This document shows positions 34,774-45,297 of a DNA stretch of 64,000 nucleotides, piece after piece. The position numbers and the translations under genes are program-made. Below the pieces are notes generated by a model. The model saw only the letters and a list, made by a program, of their open reading frames with translations. It had not been told where the DNA came from and ran no database searches. Positions within the stretch are counted from its first letter, which is position 1. Each line of letters opens with the position of its first letter. Origin of the DNA: Hymenobacter sp. BT188 (lineage in GTDB: Bacteria; Bacteroidota; Bacteroidia; Cytophagales; Hymenobacteraceae); NCBI RefSeq assembly GCF_014333585.1, contig NZ_JACSCW010000002.1:372001-436000 (forward strand), written 5' to 3'.

Positions 34774-35035
34774 GGAATCCGTTAAAGCAAGAGAAAGAAA
34801 GCGTATCGCTACAGTTGCTCGTTATGCTGAGAAGCGTAAGGCACTCAAGGCTGCTGGCGATTATGAAGGTCTAGATAAGTTACCACGCAACGCTTCACCA
34901 GTGCGTGTTCACAACCGCGACAAGATCAACGGTCGTCCTCGTGGTTACATGCGTAAGTTCGGCATCAGCCGTGTTACGTTCCGTGAAATGGCACTAGCTG
35001 GTAAGATCCCCGGAGTAACTAAGTCGAGCTGGTAG
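34766..35035 (+). CDS. rpsN: 30S ribosomal protein S14, zinc-free form
   Basis: S14 is in the head of the small subunit. This 89-residue version has no CxxC pairs and belongs to the C-minus form; the [20 protein letters not shown] region and the C-terminal [13 protein letters not shown] are typical. The ATG at 34766 overlaps the rplE stop; longer in-frame extension upstream only re-reads rplE in another frame. A terminator follows. Confidence 0.97.
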   Translation: MAKESVKARERKRIATVARYAEKRKALKAAGDYEGLDKLPRNASPVRVHNRDKINGRPRGYMRKFGISRVTFREMALAGKIPGVTKSSW

Positions 35036-35042
35036 TATGAAT

Positions 35043-35084
35043 ATAGCCAGTACGCCTTCTCAAACGGTGTGCTGGCTATTTTTT
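35043..35084 (+). terminator. terminator between rpsN and rpsH
   Basis: ATAGCCAGTACGCC pairs with GGTGTGCTGGCTAT (two wobble pairs) around a nine-base loop and is followed by TTTTTT. It splits the spc-type gene run into two transcripts. Confidence 0.9.
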
Positions 35085-35171
35085 ACTTCAATTACGAAAT
35101 AGGCTCAAGAAACCATTGGCCGTGCCCCGATAGCCGAGCCAAGTAGTCTTAACTGAAAATTTCGCTGTTGC

Positions 35172-35202
35172 TTTCTGCAGCTGCGAAATTTTCTTATCTT
35201 TG
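35172..35202 (+). promoter_or_regulatory. promoter of the rpsH-secY-rpoA unit
   Basis: TATCTTTG at 35195-35202 matches the -7 consensus. The -33 element is weaker, TTTC at 35172-35175 with a 19-base spacer. The rpsH ATG is 37 bases downstream. Confidence 0.7.
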
Positions 35203-35238
35203 CGCTCCCTAAAAAGGAGTGTAGCTTTTCTATATCAA

Positions 35239-35637
35239 ATGAATACAGATCCAATTGCTGATTTTTTAACTCGGGTGCGTAATGCCATCAAGGCAAACCA
35301 CCGGGTAGTAGAAATACCGGCCAGCAACATCAAAAAGGAAATCACGAAAGTGCTCTACCATAAGGGCTACATTCAGAGCTACCGCTTTGATGACTCATCG
35401 GTACAAGGCACAATCAAGATTGCGCTTAAGTACAATCCTGCTACCAAGCAGCCAGCTATCACGAAGCTGGAGCGTGTGAGCACGCCTGGTCTGCGTAAGT
35501 ACGCTCACGTGGAGAATCTGCCACGCGTATTAAGCGGCCTTGGAGTAGCTATCCTGTCTACGTCGAAGGGCGTGATGACAGAGAAAGAAGCCAAAAACGA
35601 AAACGTGGGCGGCGAGGTGCTGTGCTACGTTTACTAA
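35239..35637 (+). CDS. rpsH: 30S ribosomal protein S8
   Basis: S8 binds the central domain of 16S rRNA. The start NTDPIADFLTRVRNAIKANH and the end GVMTEKEAKNENVGGEVLC are typical. ATG 35239 is preferred (132 residues); the upstream in-frame extension overlaps the promoter. First gene of its unit. Confidence 0.98.
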   Translation: MNTDPIADFLTRVRNAIKANHRVVEIPASNIKKEITKVLYHKGYIQSYRFDDSSVQGTIKIALKYNPATKQPAITKLERVSTPGLRKYAHVENLPRVLSGLGVAILSTSKGVMTEKEAKNENVGGEVLCYVY

Positions 35638-35655
35638 GCGAGAGGAAACAGAAAT

Positions 35656-36210
35656 ATGTCACGCATTGGTAAACTGCCGATCAGCCTGCCCGCTAACGTG
35701 CAGATTGATATTAGCAAAGAAAACGAAGTAACCGTTAAGGGTCCAAAAGGAACTTTGACCACTCCTGTAGACCGCGACATCACCGTTTCTACTGCCGATG
35801 GTCAACTCGTAGTTGAACGTCCTACTGAGCAGAAGCGTCATAAGGCTATGCACGGTTTGTATCGTTCGCTTATCAACAACATGGTTGTTGGTGTGAGTGA
35901 TGGCTATTCGGAACGTTTAGAGTTAGTAGGTGTAGGTTATAAAGCTGCAATGGCTGGTACTACGCTCGAACTTTCTTTAGGTTACTCGCACAATATTTTC
36001 TTGGCACTGCCTAAGGAAGTAACTGCTACTGCTCTTACAGAGAAAGGTAAAAACCCTATTGTTACTCTGACTAGCATCGATAAGCAATTGTTAGGTCAAG
36101 TGGCTGCAAAAATCCGTTCGTTGCGTAAAGTCGAGCCCTATAAAGGCAAAGGTGTACGCTTCGTGGGTGAGCAGATTCGTCGCAAGGCTGGTAAAACGGC
36201 TTCGAAATAA
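35656..36210 (+). CDS. rplF: 50S ribosomal protein L6
   Basis: L6 lies near the factor-binding site. It starts SRIGKLPISLPANVQID and carries the conserved EPYKGKGVRFVGEQIRRKAG near the end. Length 184. Confidence 0.98.
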   Translation: MSRIGKLPISLPANVQIDISKENEVTVKGPKGTLTTPVDRDITVSTADGQLVVERPTEQKRHKAMHGLYRSLINNMVVGVSDGYSERLELVGVGYKAAMAGTTLELSLGYSHNIFLALPKEVTATALTEKGKNPIVTLTSIDKQLLGQVAAKIRSLRKVEPYKGKGVRFVGEQIRRKAGKTASK

Positions 36211-36219
36211 TTTCGCATT

Positions 36220-36573
36220 ATGGCTTTTGATAAAGCAACAAGAAGAAAGCGGATCCAGCGCATCATCCGTACGCGGGTGGCTGGCACGTCCGATCGGCCG
36301 CGTTTGTCGGTGTTTCGTAGCAATAAGGGTATCTACGCCCAAATTATTGACGACACCATTGGCCAAACGCTGGTATCTGTATCATCTAAGCACGTAACAA
36401 CGGCTGATGATGTTACCCCAGTAGCTTCTGCTGCTGCAGTAGGCAAAGAAATTGCCTCCCGCGCTCAGGAGAAGGGTATCACAAAAGTAGTGTTCGACCG
36501 TTCAGGTTACCTCTACCACGGCCGCGTAAAATCATTGGCAGAAGGAGCCCGCGAAGGCGGCCTCAATTTCTAA
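36220..36573 (+). CDS. rplR: 50S ribosomal protein L18
   Basis: L18 binds 5S rRNA. The [25 protein letters not shown] segment (split here as [14 protein letters not shown]) and the C-terminal [20 protein letters not shown] are typical. Length 117. Confidence 0.98.
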   Translation: MAFDKATRRKRIQRIIRTRVAGTSDRPRLSVFRSNKGIYAQIIDDTIGQTLVSVSSKHVTTADDVTPVASAAAVGKEIASRAQEKGITKVVFDRSGYLYHGRVKSLAEGAREGGLNF

Positions 36574-36579
36574 ATCATC

Positions 36580-37176
36580 ATGGCAGAATTTAACAACAGC
36601 AACCGTGGTGGTGGCAATGACCGTGGCGGCAACGATCGTCGCGGTGGTGGCAATGATCGTGGTGGTAACCGGGACCAAACTCCCCGCGCTGGTGACACGG
36701 ACCTAAAAGAAAAAGTAGTAGCCATCAACCGAGTAGCCAAAGTGGTAAAAGGTGGTCGTCGCTTTAGCTTCTCTGCAATTGTAGTGGTAGGTGACGGCAA
36801 CGGTACTGTAGGTTTCGGCCTAGGTAAGGCTAACGAGGTAACTGATGCTATTGCAAAGGGTATCGATGATGCTAAGAAGAACCTAGTAAAAGTTCCTCTC
36901 TATAAGCATACCGTTCCTCACGTGATGGAAGGTAAGTATTCAGGTGGCTTCGTTCTAGTACAGCCAGCAGCAGCTGGTACCGGCGTAATTGCTGGTGGTG
37001 CTATGCGTGCTGTATTCGAAAGCGCTGGTATCAAAGATGTGCTAGCTAAGTCGAAAGGCTCGTCTAACCCGCACAACGTGGTGAAGGCTACCTTCGATGC
37101 TCTTTTGAAGATGCGCGACCCCATGCAAATCGCACAGCAACGCGGCATCACTCTCCAACAAGTTTTTAACGGCTAG
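36580..37176 (+). CDS. rpsE: 30S ribosomal protein S5 with RG-rich N-terminal extension
   Basis: S5 lines the mRNA entry pore beside S3 and S4. The dsRBD-like and S5 signature parts are normal ([19 protein letters not shown] and [14 protein letters not shown]). Before them is an extension of about 35 residues of RGGGND/DRGGN repeats, so the protein has 198 residues against 167 in E. coli. Its composition matches the C-terminal tail of S3 in the same operon region. Confidence 0.97.
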   Translation: MAEFNNSNRGGGNDRGGNDRRGGGNDRGGNRDQTPRAGDTDLKEKVVAINRVAKVVKGGRRFSFSAIVVVGDGNGTVGFGLGKANEVTDAIAKGIDDAKKNLVKVPLYKHTVPHVMEGKYSGGFVLVQPAAAGTGVIAGGAMRAVFESAGIKDVLAKSKGSSNPHNVVKATFDALLKMRDPMQIAQQRGITLQQVFNG

Positions 37177-37181
37177 AAGAG

Positions 37182-37361
37182 ATGGCGCAGATTAAAATCA
37201 AATTGATAAAAAGCGTGATTGACCGCCCTGAGCGTCAAAAGCGCACGGTTCAGGCCTTGGGTCTGGGTAAAATCGGTAGCACCTCGGAGAAAGAAAACAC
37301 CCCCCAGATTGCTGGTATGGTGGCCGCAGTGCAGCATTTGATCGAAGTAACCGAACTTTAA
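37182..37361 (+). CDS. rpmD: 50S ribosomal protein L30
   Basis: The 59-residue product begins MAQIKIKLIKSVIDRPERQK and continues with the L30 motif RTVQALGLGKIGST. It lies five bases after rpsE and 13 bases before rplO, its usual place. The triplet ACC CCC CAG is a partial copy of the C6 motif. Confidence 0.97.
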   Translation: MAQIKIKLIKSVIDRPERQKRTVQALGLGKIGSTSEKENTPQIAGMVAAVQHLIEVTEL

Positions 37362-37374
37362 GAAGTAACTCAAC

Positions 37375-37821
37375 ATGAATCTCAGCAATCTAAAACCTGC
37401 CGTAGGCGCAACGCGCAATGAAAAGCGCATTGGTCGCGGTACGGGTTCGGGCCGCGGTGGTACATCTACCCGTGGTCACAAAGGGCAGAAGTCACGTTCG
37501 GGCTACTCTAAGAAGTCAGGCTTTGAAGGTGGTCAGATGCCTCTGCAGCGTCGTGTGCCTAAGTTTGGTTTCACGAACATCAATCGTGTAGAGTACAAGG
37601 GTATCAACCTTGACGCTCTGCAGAGCCTAATGGATAAAGACAGCACAACCACTATGGATGTAGCTTACTTTGTATCCAATGGCCTTGTTTCTAAGAACGC
37701 TAAAATCAAAATTCTTGGCCGGGGTGAAATCACTCAAGCTGTAGAAGTGCATGCGCATGCTTTTTCTAAATCTGCTGTTGAGGCGATTGAAAAGGCAGGT
37801 GGCAAAGCAGTGACTTTATAA
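37375..37821 (+). CDS. rplO: 50S ribosomal protein L15
   Basis: L15 is a late large-subunit assembly protein. It has the glycine-rich start NLSNLKPAVGATRNEKRIG and RGHKGQKSRSGYSKKSGFEG. Length 148. It is followed by secY after 13 bases. Confidence 0.98.
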   Translation: MNLSNLKPAVGATRNEKRIGRGTGSGRGGTSTRGHKGQKSRSGYSKKSGFEGGQMPLQRRVPKFGFTNINRVEYKGINLDALQSLMDKDSTTTMDVAYFVSNGLVSKNAKIKILGRGEITQAVEVHAHAFSKSAVEAIEKAGGKAVTL

Positions 37822-37834
37822 AGCCTGACTGGCA

Positions 37835-39151
37835 ATGAAGAAGTTTATCGAGACGATAAAGAATATTTTTGCGATTGAGGATCTGCGTATGCGGATTCTC
37901 AATACGCTTTTTTTCATTGCTATCTACCGGCTAGGTTCTTTTGTAGTGCTGCCTGGGGTAGATGCTACCAGATTAAAGCAAGGAGCTGAAGGTCTCTTCG
38001 GAATCCTAGATACATTGCTAGGTGGAGCATTTAGTAATGCCTCCATCTTCGCACTCGGCATTATGCCCTATATATCGGCTTCTATTGTACTGCAATTGCT
38101 AACTATAGCAGTGCCTTACTTCCAGAAGCTTCAAAAGGAAGGAGAGTCAGGTCGTAAGAAGATCAATCAATACACCCGTATTCTGACCATCCCGATTGTG
38201 ATGGCTCAGTCGATTGGCTTCATTGCAACTATTACCCCTGAGGCTATCATTTCTCCCGGTACATTCTTTACAATCTCCACCATGATCATTATCACGGCTG
38301 GAACATTGTTCTGCATGTGGCTTGGAGAAAAGATTACTGATAAAGGCATTGGTAATGGCATTTCCATGATCATTATGATCGGAATCGTTTCTCGATTCCC
38401 AGGAGCCATTATCGGTGAAGCAGCTGCTAAAGGCATGCGTGGATCGTTGATCTTCTTGATTGAGATGGTTGTGCTCTTCCTAGTTGTAATGGCTGTGATT
38501 GTGCTGACGCAAGCGGTTCGCCGTATCCCAGTACAGTACGCAAAGCAGGTAGGTGGAACCACGCAGCTCAATGCTCAGCGCCAGTTCATTCCCTTGAAGG
38601 TGAATGCTGCTGGTGTAATGCCAATCATCTTTGCTCAGTCATTGATGTTTGTTCCAGCTATAGTTGCTTCGATTTGGCAGAACGACAGTGATACGGCTAG
38701 TTATATTGGAGTTAAGTTTTCGGACTATACATCTTGGCAGTACAACCTTGTGTTCGCTACTCTGATTATTGTCTTTACTTATTTCTACACTGCTATCAGC
38801 GTCAATCCTAATCAGATTGCTGATGATTTGAAACGCAGTGGTGGCTTTGTTCCCGGAGTGAAGCCTGGTCGTGATACGTCCGAGCATATGGATGAGATTC
38901 TGACTCGTATCACATTGCCAGGGGCTATTGCACTTGCTCTCATTGCAATCTTCCCTGCTCTAGCTTTGTTGGCAGGCGTAACTCGTCCTTTTTCTGCCTT
39001 CTACGGTGGTACTTCTCTTATTATCATGGTAGGTGTTGTTTTAGATACGCTGAATCAAGTGGAAAGCTACTTGCTCATGCGTCATTATGACGGCATGATG
39101 AAGACAGGTAAGCTGAGAGGTAGATCGCAAAATGTAGCGATGGCTTCTTAA
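37835..39151 (+). CDS. secY: preprotein translocase subunit SecY
   Basis: SecY forms the protein-conducting channel in the inner membrane. The 438-residue sequence shows ten hydrophobic segments. The plug/TM2 region (FGILDTLLGGAFSNASIFAL, then GIMPYISASIVLQL) and the cytoplasmic loop signature (FKMWLGE-type MWLGEKITDKGIGNG) are conserved. Partners SecE (10555) and SecA (58628) are in the same window. Confidence 0.98.
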   Translation: MKKFIETIKNIFAIEDLRMRILNTLFFIAIYRLGSFVVLPGVDATRLKQGAEGLFGILDTLLGGAFSNASIFALGIMPYISASIVLQLLTIAVPYFQKLQKEGESGRKKINQYTRILTIPIVMAQSIGFIATITPEAIISPGTFFTISTMIIITAGTLFCMWLGEKITDKGIGNGISMIIMIGIVSRFPGAIIGEAAAKGMRGSLIFLIEMVVLFLVVMAVIVLTQAVRRIPVQYAKQVGGTTQLNAQRQFIPLKVNAAGVMPIIFAQSLMFVPAIVASIWQNDSDTASYIGVKFSDYTSWQYNLVFATLIIVFTYFYTAISVNPNQIADDLKRSGGFVPGVKPGRDTSEHMDEILTRITLPGAIALALIAIFPALALLAGVTRPFSAFYGGTSLIIMVGVVLDTLNQVESYLLMRHYDGMMKTGKLRGRSQNVAMAS

Positions 39152-39154
39152 GTC

Positions 39155-39925
39155 ATGGTTGTTTACAAGACCGAAGAAGAAATAGAACTCATTCGGGCTA
39201 GTGCGAAAGTTTTAGCCCAGGCTCACGGAGAAGTCGCGAGCCTTATCAAGGAGGGAGTAACCACCCGTGAGCTGGACAAGCGTGCGGAGGAGTTTATTCG
39301 AGATAATGGGGGGCAACCTTCATTTAAAGGCTATAACGACTTTCCTTTTAGCCTTTGCATCTCACCTAATTCAGTTGTAGTACATGGGTTTCCCAGTGAT
39401 TATACTTTGAAAGGTGGAGATATTGTTTCGATCGACTGTGGTGTATTCCTCAATGGTTATCACAGTGATAGTGCTTACACTTACCCAATCGGGGAGGTAG
39501 AGCCTGAGGTGCTCAACTTATTAGCTCATACTAAGCAGTCTTTGTATCTCGGTATCGAGCAAGCTGTGGCCGGCAACCGGATGGGTGACGTTGGCTATGC
39601 GATTCAGAGCTTTGTTGAGAAGCAAGGTTATGGAGTCGTTAGAGAGTTGGTTGGTCATGGTTTAGGTAAGAAGCTACACGAGCGGCCTGAGGTGCCTAAC
39701 TACGGTAAACGTGGTTCTGGCCTCAAGTTGCAAACGGGGTTAGTCATTGCAATTGAGCCTATGGTCAACTTAGGTGTCAAGCATATTGTCCAAGAAAAAG
39801 ATGGTTGGACCATCCGCACCAAAGACAAGAAGCCCTCAGCCCATTTTGAGCATACAGTAGTTGTTAGAAAAGACAAGGCGGAAATTTTAACCTCCTTCGA
39901 ATACATAGAAAAAGCCTTACAGTAG
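39155..39925 (+). CDS. map: type I methionine aminopeptidase
   Basis: Map removes the initiator methionine from nascent proteins. The metal ligands can be seen in [18 protein letters not shown] (two aspartates), [13 protein letters not shown] (histidine), AIEPMVN (glutamate) and HFEHTVVV (glutamate); one motif copy (39308) encodes Gly-Gly-Gln. The 256-residue length is standard. It starts three bases after secY. Confidence 0.97.
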   Translation: MVVYKTEEEIELIRASAKVLAQAHGEVASLIKEGVTTRELDKRAEEFIRDNGGQPSFKGYNDFPFSLCISPNSVVVHGFPSDYTLKGGDIVSIDCGVFLNGYHSDSAYTYPIGEVEPEVLNLLAHTKQSLYLGIEQAVAGNRMGDVGYAIQSFVEKQGYGVVRELVGHGLGKKLHERPEVPNYGKRGSGLKLQTGLVIAIEPMVNLGVKHIVQEKDGWTIRTKDKKPSAHFEHTVVVRKDKAEILTSFEYIEKALQ

Positions 39926-39929
39926 CCTT

Positions 39930-40148
39930 ATGGCCAAACAATCCTCCATTGAGCAGGACGGAGTAATCTTAGAAGCACTCTCTAATGCGATGTTTCGTGT
40001 TGAGTTGGAAAACGGTCATCAATTGGTGGCCCACATTTCTGGGAAGATGCGTATGCACTACATTAAAATTCTGCCTGGAGATAAGGTGAAGCTGGAAATG
40101 TCGCCCTACGACTTATCAAAGGGACGCATTGTTTACCGTTACAAATAA
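39930..40148 (+). CDS. infA: translation initiation factor IF-1
   Basis: IF-1 occupies the A site during initiation. The OB fold with [22 protein letters not shown] and the end [12 protein letters not shown] is typical. Length 72. It starts four bases after the map stop. Confidence 0.98.
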   Translation: MAKQSSIEQDGVILEALSNAMFRVELENGHQLVAHISGKMRMHYIKILPGDKVKLEMSPYDLSKGRIVYRYK

Positions 40149-40160
40149 TTTACTGACGAC

Positions 40161-40277
40161 ATGAAAGTCAAAGCATCGGTCAAAAAGCGCAGCGTTGACT
40201 GTAAGGTAATTCGCCGCAAAGGCAAACTTTACGTCATTAACAAAAAGAACCCTCGCTATAAGCAGCGTCAAGGTTAA
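40161..40277 (+). CDS. rpmJ: 50S ribosomal protein L36, zinc-poor form
   Basis: The 38-residue product reads [20 protein letters not shown] and ends [11 protein letters not shown]. Only one of the four zinc ligands of classical L36 remains (C14), so it should not bind zinc. It lies between infA and rpsM, its usual place. Confidence 0.96.
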   Translation: MKVKASVKKRSVDCKVIRRKGKLYVINKKNPRYKQRQG

Positions 40278-40299
40278 ACCATTCGTTTTATAAAAGCAT

Positions 40300-40677
40300 A
40301 TGGCTCGTATTGCAGGGGTTGATATCCCGGACAACAAGCGCGGCGAAATCGCCCTCACGTACATTTTCGGCATTGGCCGTTCTTTAGCTCAGAAGATTCT
40401 TGGTCAAGCCGGCATCTCTGTTGATAAGAAGGTTAAAGACTGGACGGAGGCTGAAGCCAGCGAAATCCGTGCTATCATCGCCGCCCAGCACAAGACTGAG
40501 GGTGTTCTACGCTCAGAAGTGCAGCTCAACATCAAGCGCCTGATGGACATTGGTAGCTACCGTGGATTGCGTCACCGTAAGGGACTACCAGTTCGTGGTC
40601 AGCGCACCAAGAACAATTCACGTACTCGCAAGGGTAAGCGTAAGACTGTTGCCAACAAGAAGAAGGCTACTAAATAA
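40300..40677 (+). CDS. rpsM: 30S ribosomal protein S13
   Basis: S13 bridges the small-subunit head to the large subunit. It starts [20 protein letters not shown] and ends with the [20 protein letters not shown] motif and a basic tail. Length 125. Confidence 0.98.
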   Translation: MARIAGVDIPDNKRGEIALTYIFGIGRSLAQKILGQAGISVDKKVKDWTEAEASEIRAIIAAQHKTEGVLRSEVQLNIKRLMDIGSYRGLRHRKGLPVRGQRTKNNSRTRKGKRKTVANKKKATK

Positions 40678-40683
40678 ACAGTA

Positions 40684-40737
40684 GCGGAAATCGTTGCTTG
40701 CTGATACGAAGTGAGCATCAACACCTTCCGCATTTTT
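40684..40737 (+). terminator. attenuator-like hairpin between rpsM and rpsK
   Basis: GCGGAA and TTCCGC close a structure that has inner pairs GTTG/CAAC and TGCT/AGCA, followed by ATTTTTTG. The spacer has 72 bases, much longer than the spacers nearby. It may cause partial termination or mark a site for regulation. Confidence 0.6.
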
Positions 40738-40749
40738 TGCGATAACTAA

Positions 40750-41142
40750 ATGGCACAAAAGAGAAAAGACAAAGCCAAGAAGCGCGTTGTAGTTGTAGAG
40801 CAAGTTGGTCAGATTCACATCAAAGCCTCTTTCAACAACATCATCATCTCCATCACCAACAACAATGGCCAGGTTATTTCCTGGGCCTCTGCTGGTAAGA
40901 TGGGCTTCCGTGGCTCAAAGAAGAATACTCCATACGCTGCTCAGATGGCAGCTACGGATTGCGGTAAAGTTGCCCATGACCTGGGCATGCGCAAAGCCGA
41001 AGTATTTGTAAAAGGACCAGGCTCAGGTCGTGAGTCGGCTATCCGTACCCTCCAGAATGTGGGCATTGAGGTAACTACCATCCGCGACGTAACACCGCTG
41101 CCCCACAACGGCTGCCGTCCGCCTAAGCGTCGTCGCGTCTGA
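40750..41142 (+). CDS. rpsK: 30S ribosomal protein S11
   Basis: S11 is in the platform of the small subunit. The [19 protein letters not shown] segment and the [17 protein letters not shown] end are conserved. Length 130. Confidence 0.98.
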   Translation: MAQKRKDKAKKRVVVVEQVGQIHIKASFNNIIISITNNNGQVISWASAGKMGFRGSKKNTPYAAQMAATDCGKVAHDLGMRKAEVFVKGPGSGRESAIRTLQNVGIEVTTIRDVTPLPHNGCRPPKRRRV

Positions 41143-41285
41143 TATACTGAACAGGCAAAGCGTAGGTTGTTCGTCTACGAATTTGCCCCCTGGTGTCGGG
41201 TTTCCGATGCGTATGCACCTGTTGCAACGCGTCTGCGAGGCTCGACATTCGCGGTTCAACCCCTGCAAAACTCAACATCCTCGAA

Positions 41286-41891
41286 ATGGCACGTTACACC
41301 GGTCCTAAAACCAAGATTGCCCGTCGCTTTGCTGAGCCGATTTTCGGTCCGAGCAAGGCACTCAACAAAAAGAATTATCCTCCCGGCCAGCATGGTCGTG
41401 GTCGCCGCAAGAAACAGTCGGAATATGCTATCCAGTTGATGGAGAAGCAAAAGGTAAAGTACATGTATGGTGTACTAGAGAAGCAATTCGAAAACCTATT
41501 CCATAAAGCTGCTGCTCTTCCCGGCATTACTGGTGATAACCTGCTGGCTCTGCTAGAGTCACGCTTGGATAACACAGTATATCGCTTAGGAGTAGCTCCT
41601 ACCCGTCGTGCTGCTCGCCAGTTGGTACTGCACAAGCATATCACGGTGAATGGTGAAGTTGTTAACATCGCATCATATAAGCTGCGCCCTGGTGACATCA
41701 TTGGTGTTCGTGAGAAGTCAAAGTCGCTGGAAACCATCACCACTAGCTTGAGCGCTCGCAACGCCCGCGCTTTCTCGTGGTTAGAGTGGGACGGCAAGGA
41801 AATGGTGGGCAAGTTTACCAATGCCCCCTCGCGTGAGTTGATCCCGGAGAAGATTCAGGAGCAGCTGATTGTCGAGCTTTACTCTAAGTAA
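41286..41891 (+). CDS. rpsD: 30S ribosomal protein S4
   Basis: S4 starts 16S rRNA folding and forms the mRNA entry pore with S3 and S5. It has [20 protein letters not shown] and the S4 RNA-binding domain from about residue 92 ([20 protein letters not shown]). Length 201; zinc cysteines at the N-terminus are absent. The frame extends back to 41193, but ATG 41286 fits the family. The 143-base leader may hold an autoregulatory site. Confidence 0.98.
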   Translation: MARYTGPKTKIARRFAEPIFGPSKALNKKNYPPGQHGRGRRKKQSEYAIQLMEKQKVKYMYGVLEKQFENLFHKAAALPGITGDNLLALLESRLDNTVYRLGVAPTRRAARQLVLHKHITVNGEVVNIASYKLRPGDIIGVREKSKSLETITTSLSARNARAFSWLEWDGKEMVGKFTNAPSRELIPEKIQEQLIVELYSK

Positions 41892-41943
41892 TTGCCCCCG
41901 GCAACCTTCGTTTTTCCCTTGTTGTATTTTTAAAGCCCCACTT

Positions 41944-42933
41944 ATGTCAATCTTAGCTTTTCAAATGCCGGAGAAAGTTGTGATGGAGAAATCCGATGAC
42001 TTTTACGGAACGTTTGAATTCAAACCGCTGGAGAAAGGCTACGGCGTCACGATAGGCAATGCTTTGCGCCGTATCCTGCTGTCGTCGCTGGAGGGCTATG
42101 CCGTTACATCGGTTCGCACGCCCAGCGTGCTGCACGAATTTATGACCATTGAGGGGGTGATCGAGGACATGTCCGAAATCATCCTTAACCTGAAAATGGT
42201 CCGCTTCAAGAAGGTAAGCGACGCTATTGAGGACAAGATAACCGTTCGCATCAAGGGCCAGGAGACATTCACAGCCGGCGATATCAATAAGTTTACCAAC
42301 GGCTTCCAAGTACTGAACCCAGATTTGGTTATCTGCCATGTAGACGTTAACACTGAGCTGGAATTTGAGTTAGCCGTGCAGAAAGGTCGGGGTTATGTAC
42401 CCGCCGAAGAGAATAAGCCTACCGATCAAGTATTCGGACAGATTGCTATTGATGCCATCTTCACACCTATTAAAAATGTGAAATACAGCATCGAGAACAC
42501 CCGTGTAGAGCAGAAGACTGACTATGAGAAGCTTCTCATTGAGATTCAGACGGACGGCTCTATTCACCCCGAAGAAGCACTGAAAGGTGCTGCTAATATC
42601 TTGATTCAGCACTTCATGCTGTTCTCAGACAATACAATGACCTTCGAAACGGCTAAAGCCGAAGAAGAAGAGACTGTAGACGAAGAGACGCTGCACATGC
42701 GCAAGGTTCTGAAGACGCCATTGGCGGACATGGACCTGTCAGTGCGCGCTTACAACTGCCTCAAGGCTGCCGATATCAAAACGCTCGGTGACTTGGTACA
42801 GTTGGATATGAGTGACATGATGAAGTTCCGCAACTTCGGTAAGAAGTCGCTGACTGAGTTGGAGAATCTTGTAGAAGAAAAAGGTCTGAACTTCGGTATG
42901 GACTTGAGCAAGTATAAGCTCGACGAAGACTAG
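41944..42933 (+). CDS. rpoA: DNA-directed RNA polymerase subunit alpha
   Basis: Alpha dimerises to start polymerase assembly and its C-terminal domain binds DNA and regulators. The N-terminal domain has [19 protein letters not shown] and [13 protein letters not shown]; the C-terminal domain has [20 protein letters not shown]. Length 329. ATG 41944 is preferred over an extension that overlaps rpsD. A terminator-like hairpin separates it from rplQ. Confidence 0.98.
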   Translation: MSILAFQMPEKVVMEKSDDFYGTFEFKPLEKGYGVTIGNALRRILLSSLEGYAVTSVRTPSVLHEFMTIEGVIEDMSEIILNLKMVRFKKVSDAIEDKITVRIKGQETFTAGDINKFTNGFQVLNPDLVICHVDVNTELEFELAVQKGRGYVPAEENKPTDQVFGQIAIDAIFTPIKNVKYSIENTRVEQKTDYEKLLIEIQTDGSIHPEEALKGAANILIQHFMLFSDNTMTFETAKAEEEETVDEETLHMRKVLKTPLADMDLSVRAYNCLKAADIKTLGDLVQLDMSDMMKFRNFGKKSLTELENLVEEKGLNFGMDLSKYKLDED

Positions 42934-42948
42934 TATTTCCGGATAATG

Positions 42949-42997
42949 GCTGAACTGTTGATGGCTACATGCCTGGACAGTTCAGCTATTGTTTTTA
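42949..42997 (+). terminator. terminator-like hairpin between rpoA and rplQ
   Basis: GCTGAACTGT and ACAGTTCAGC are perfect ten-base arms with an 18-base loop, followed by TATTGTTTTTAATTTT. rplQ would then depend on readthrough or a promoter in the remaining 115 bases. Confidence 0.75.
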
Positions 42998-43114
42998 ATT
43001 TTATTTCAGTGTGCCCGAGGTTGGGCGGTTCTAATGAGGTGGCTGCGAAAAGCAAGCTGCCCGCCGTGGTCGCCCAGCGCAAGCACATACACCCCGCATA
43101 CGCACAATAACAAA

Positions 43115-43714
43115 ATGAGACACGGTAAAACCCTAAACCACTTAGGCCGCACAGCTGCGCATCGCAACTCTATGCTGTCTAACATGGCTTCTTCGCTGAT
43201 CATGTATAAGCGTGTATCAACGACGGTAGCTAAAGCCAAAGCTTTGCGCAAGTTTGTAGAGCCTCTGCTGACCAAAGCGAAGAGCGACACTACGCACGCG
43301 CGTCGTACGGTATTCGCTACTCTGCAGAACAAGGAGTCACTGAAGGAGTTGTTTGGTGATGTAGCCGCTAAAATCGCTAACCGTCCCGGTGGCTATACTC
43401 GCATTATTAAGCTTAGCGAGAATCGCTTAGGCGACAATGCTGAGTTGTGCATCATCGAGCTGGTTGATTACAACGAGACTTTGCTGGAAGCTAAGAATGT
43501 TGGCGAAGCCAAGACGACGACTCGTCGCTCACGTGGCCGCAAGAAGTCGGCTACGGCCGGTGAAGGTGGTTCTTCGGCTGAAGTGGTATCTGAGCCTACA
43601 GCTGCTGCTCCGGTAGTAGCTACCGCCGCTCCTGAAGATACGCCTACGACGACCGTTAAGGAAGACGAGACGCGTAATGAAGCTAAAGCTAAGGACGAAG
43701 AAGCTGCTTCTTAG
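43115..43714 (+). CDS. rplQ: 50S ribosomal protein L17 with acidic/Ala-rich C-terminal extension
   Basis: L17 sits near the tunnel exit. The L17 domain covers residues 1-120 ([20 protein letters not shown] at the start). The remaining 80 residues form a low-complexity tail, first basic ([11 protein letters not shown]) and then rich in A, T, E and P. The total of 199 is well above the 127 of E. coli. ATG 43115 is chosen; the longer frame adds spacer sequence. Confidence 0.97.
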   Translation: MRHGKTLNHLGRTAAHRNSMLSNMASSLIMYKRVSTTVAKAKALRKFVEPLLTKAKSDTTHARRTVFATLQNKESLKELFGDVAAKIANRPGGYTRIIKLSENRLGDNAELCIIELVDYNETLLEAKNVGEAKTTTRRSRGRKKSATAGEGGSSAEVVSEPTAAAPVVATAAPEDTPTTTVKEDETRNEAKAKDEEAAS

Positions 43715-43730
43715 TCTTAAGTTAACAAAG

Positions 43731-43767
43731 TGAAAAGGGGCATGCCAACTGGTATGCCCCTTTTTCA
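43731..43767 (+). terminator. rplQ terminator
   Basis: TGAAAAGGGGCATGCC and GGTATGCCCCTTTTTCA pair almost perfectly around a four-base loop, with a T5 run within the 3' arm. It closes the ribosomal gene block. Confidence 0.9.
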
Positions 43768-43796
43768 TTTTAGGGGCTTTGGTGGGCAAATCTTAG

Positions 43797-45200
<1,404 letters not shown>

Positions 45201-45241
45201 TTAATTAGATTGTGCTAATTCTTTCCTGATTAGCTAATACT

Positions 45242-45282
45242 AAAAACGGCACCATAGCTCAATAGGCTGTGGTGCCGTTTTT
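45242..45282 (+). terminator. eno terminator
   Basis: AAAAACGGCACCA and TGGTGCCGTTTTT are perfect 13-base arms with a 15-base loop, and the T-run is part of the 3' arm. The next promoter element overlaps its end. Confidence 0.92.
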
Positions 45283-45284
45283 AG

Positions 45285-45292
45285 TATATTTG
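45285..45292 (+). promoter_or_regulatory. TAnnTTTG element directly before the DivIC-like gene
   Basis: TATATTTG matches the -7 consensus. The ATG of the next gene begins five bases after it, so a transcript from here would be essentially leaderless. No clear -33 TTTG is seen at the right spacing. Confidence 0.45.
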
Positions 45293-45297
45293 AGCCT

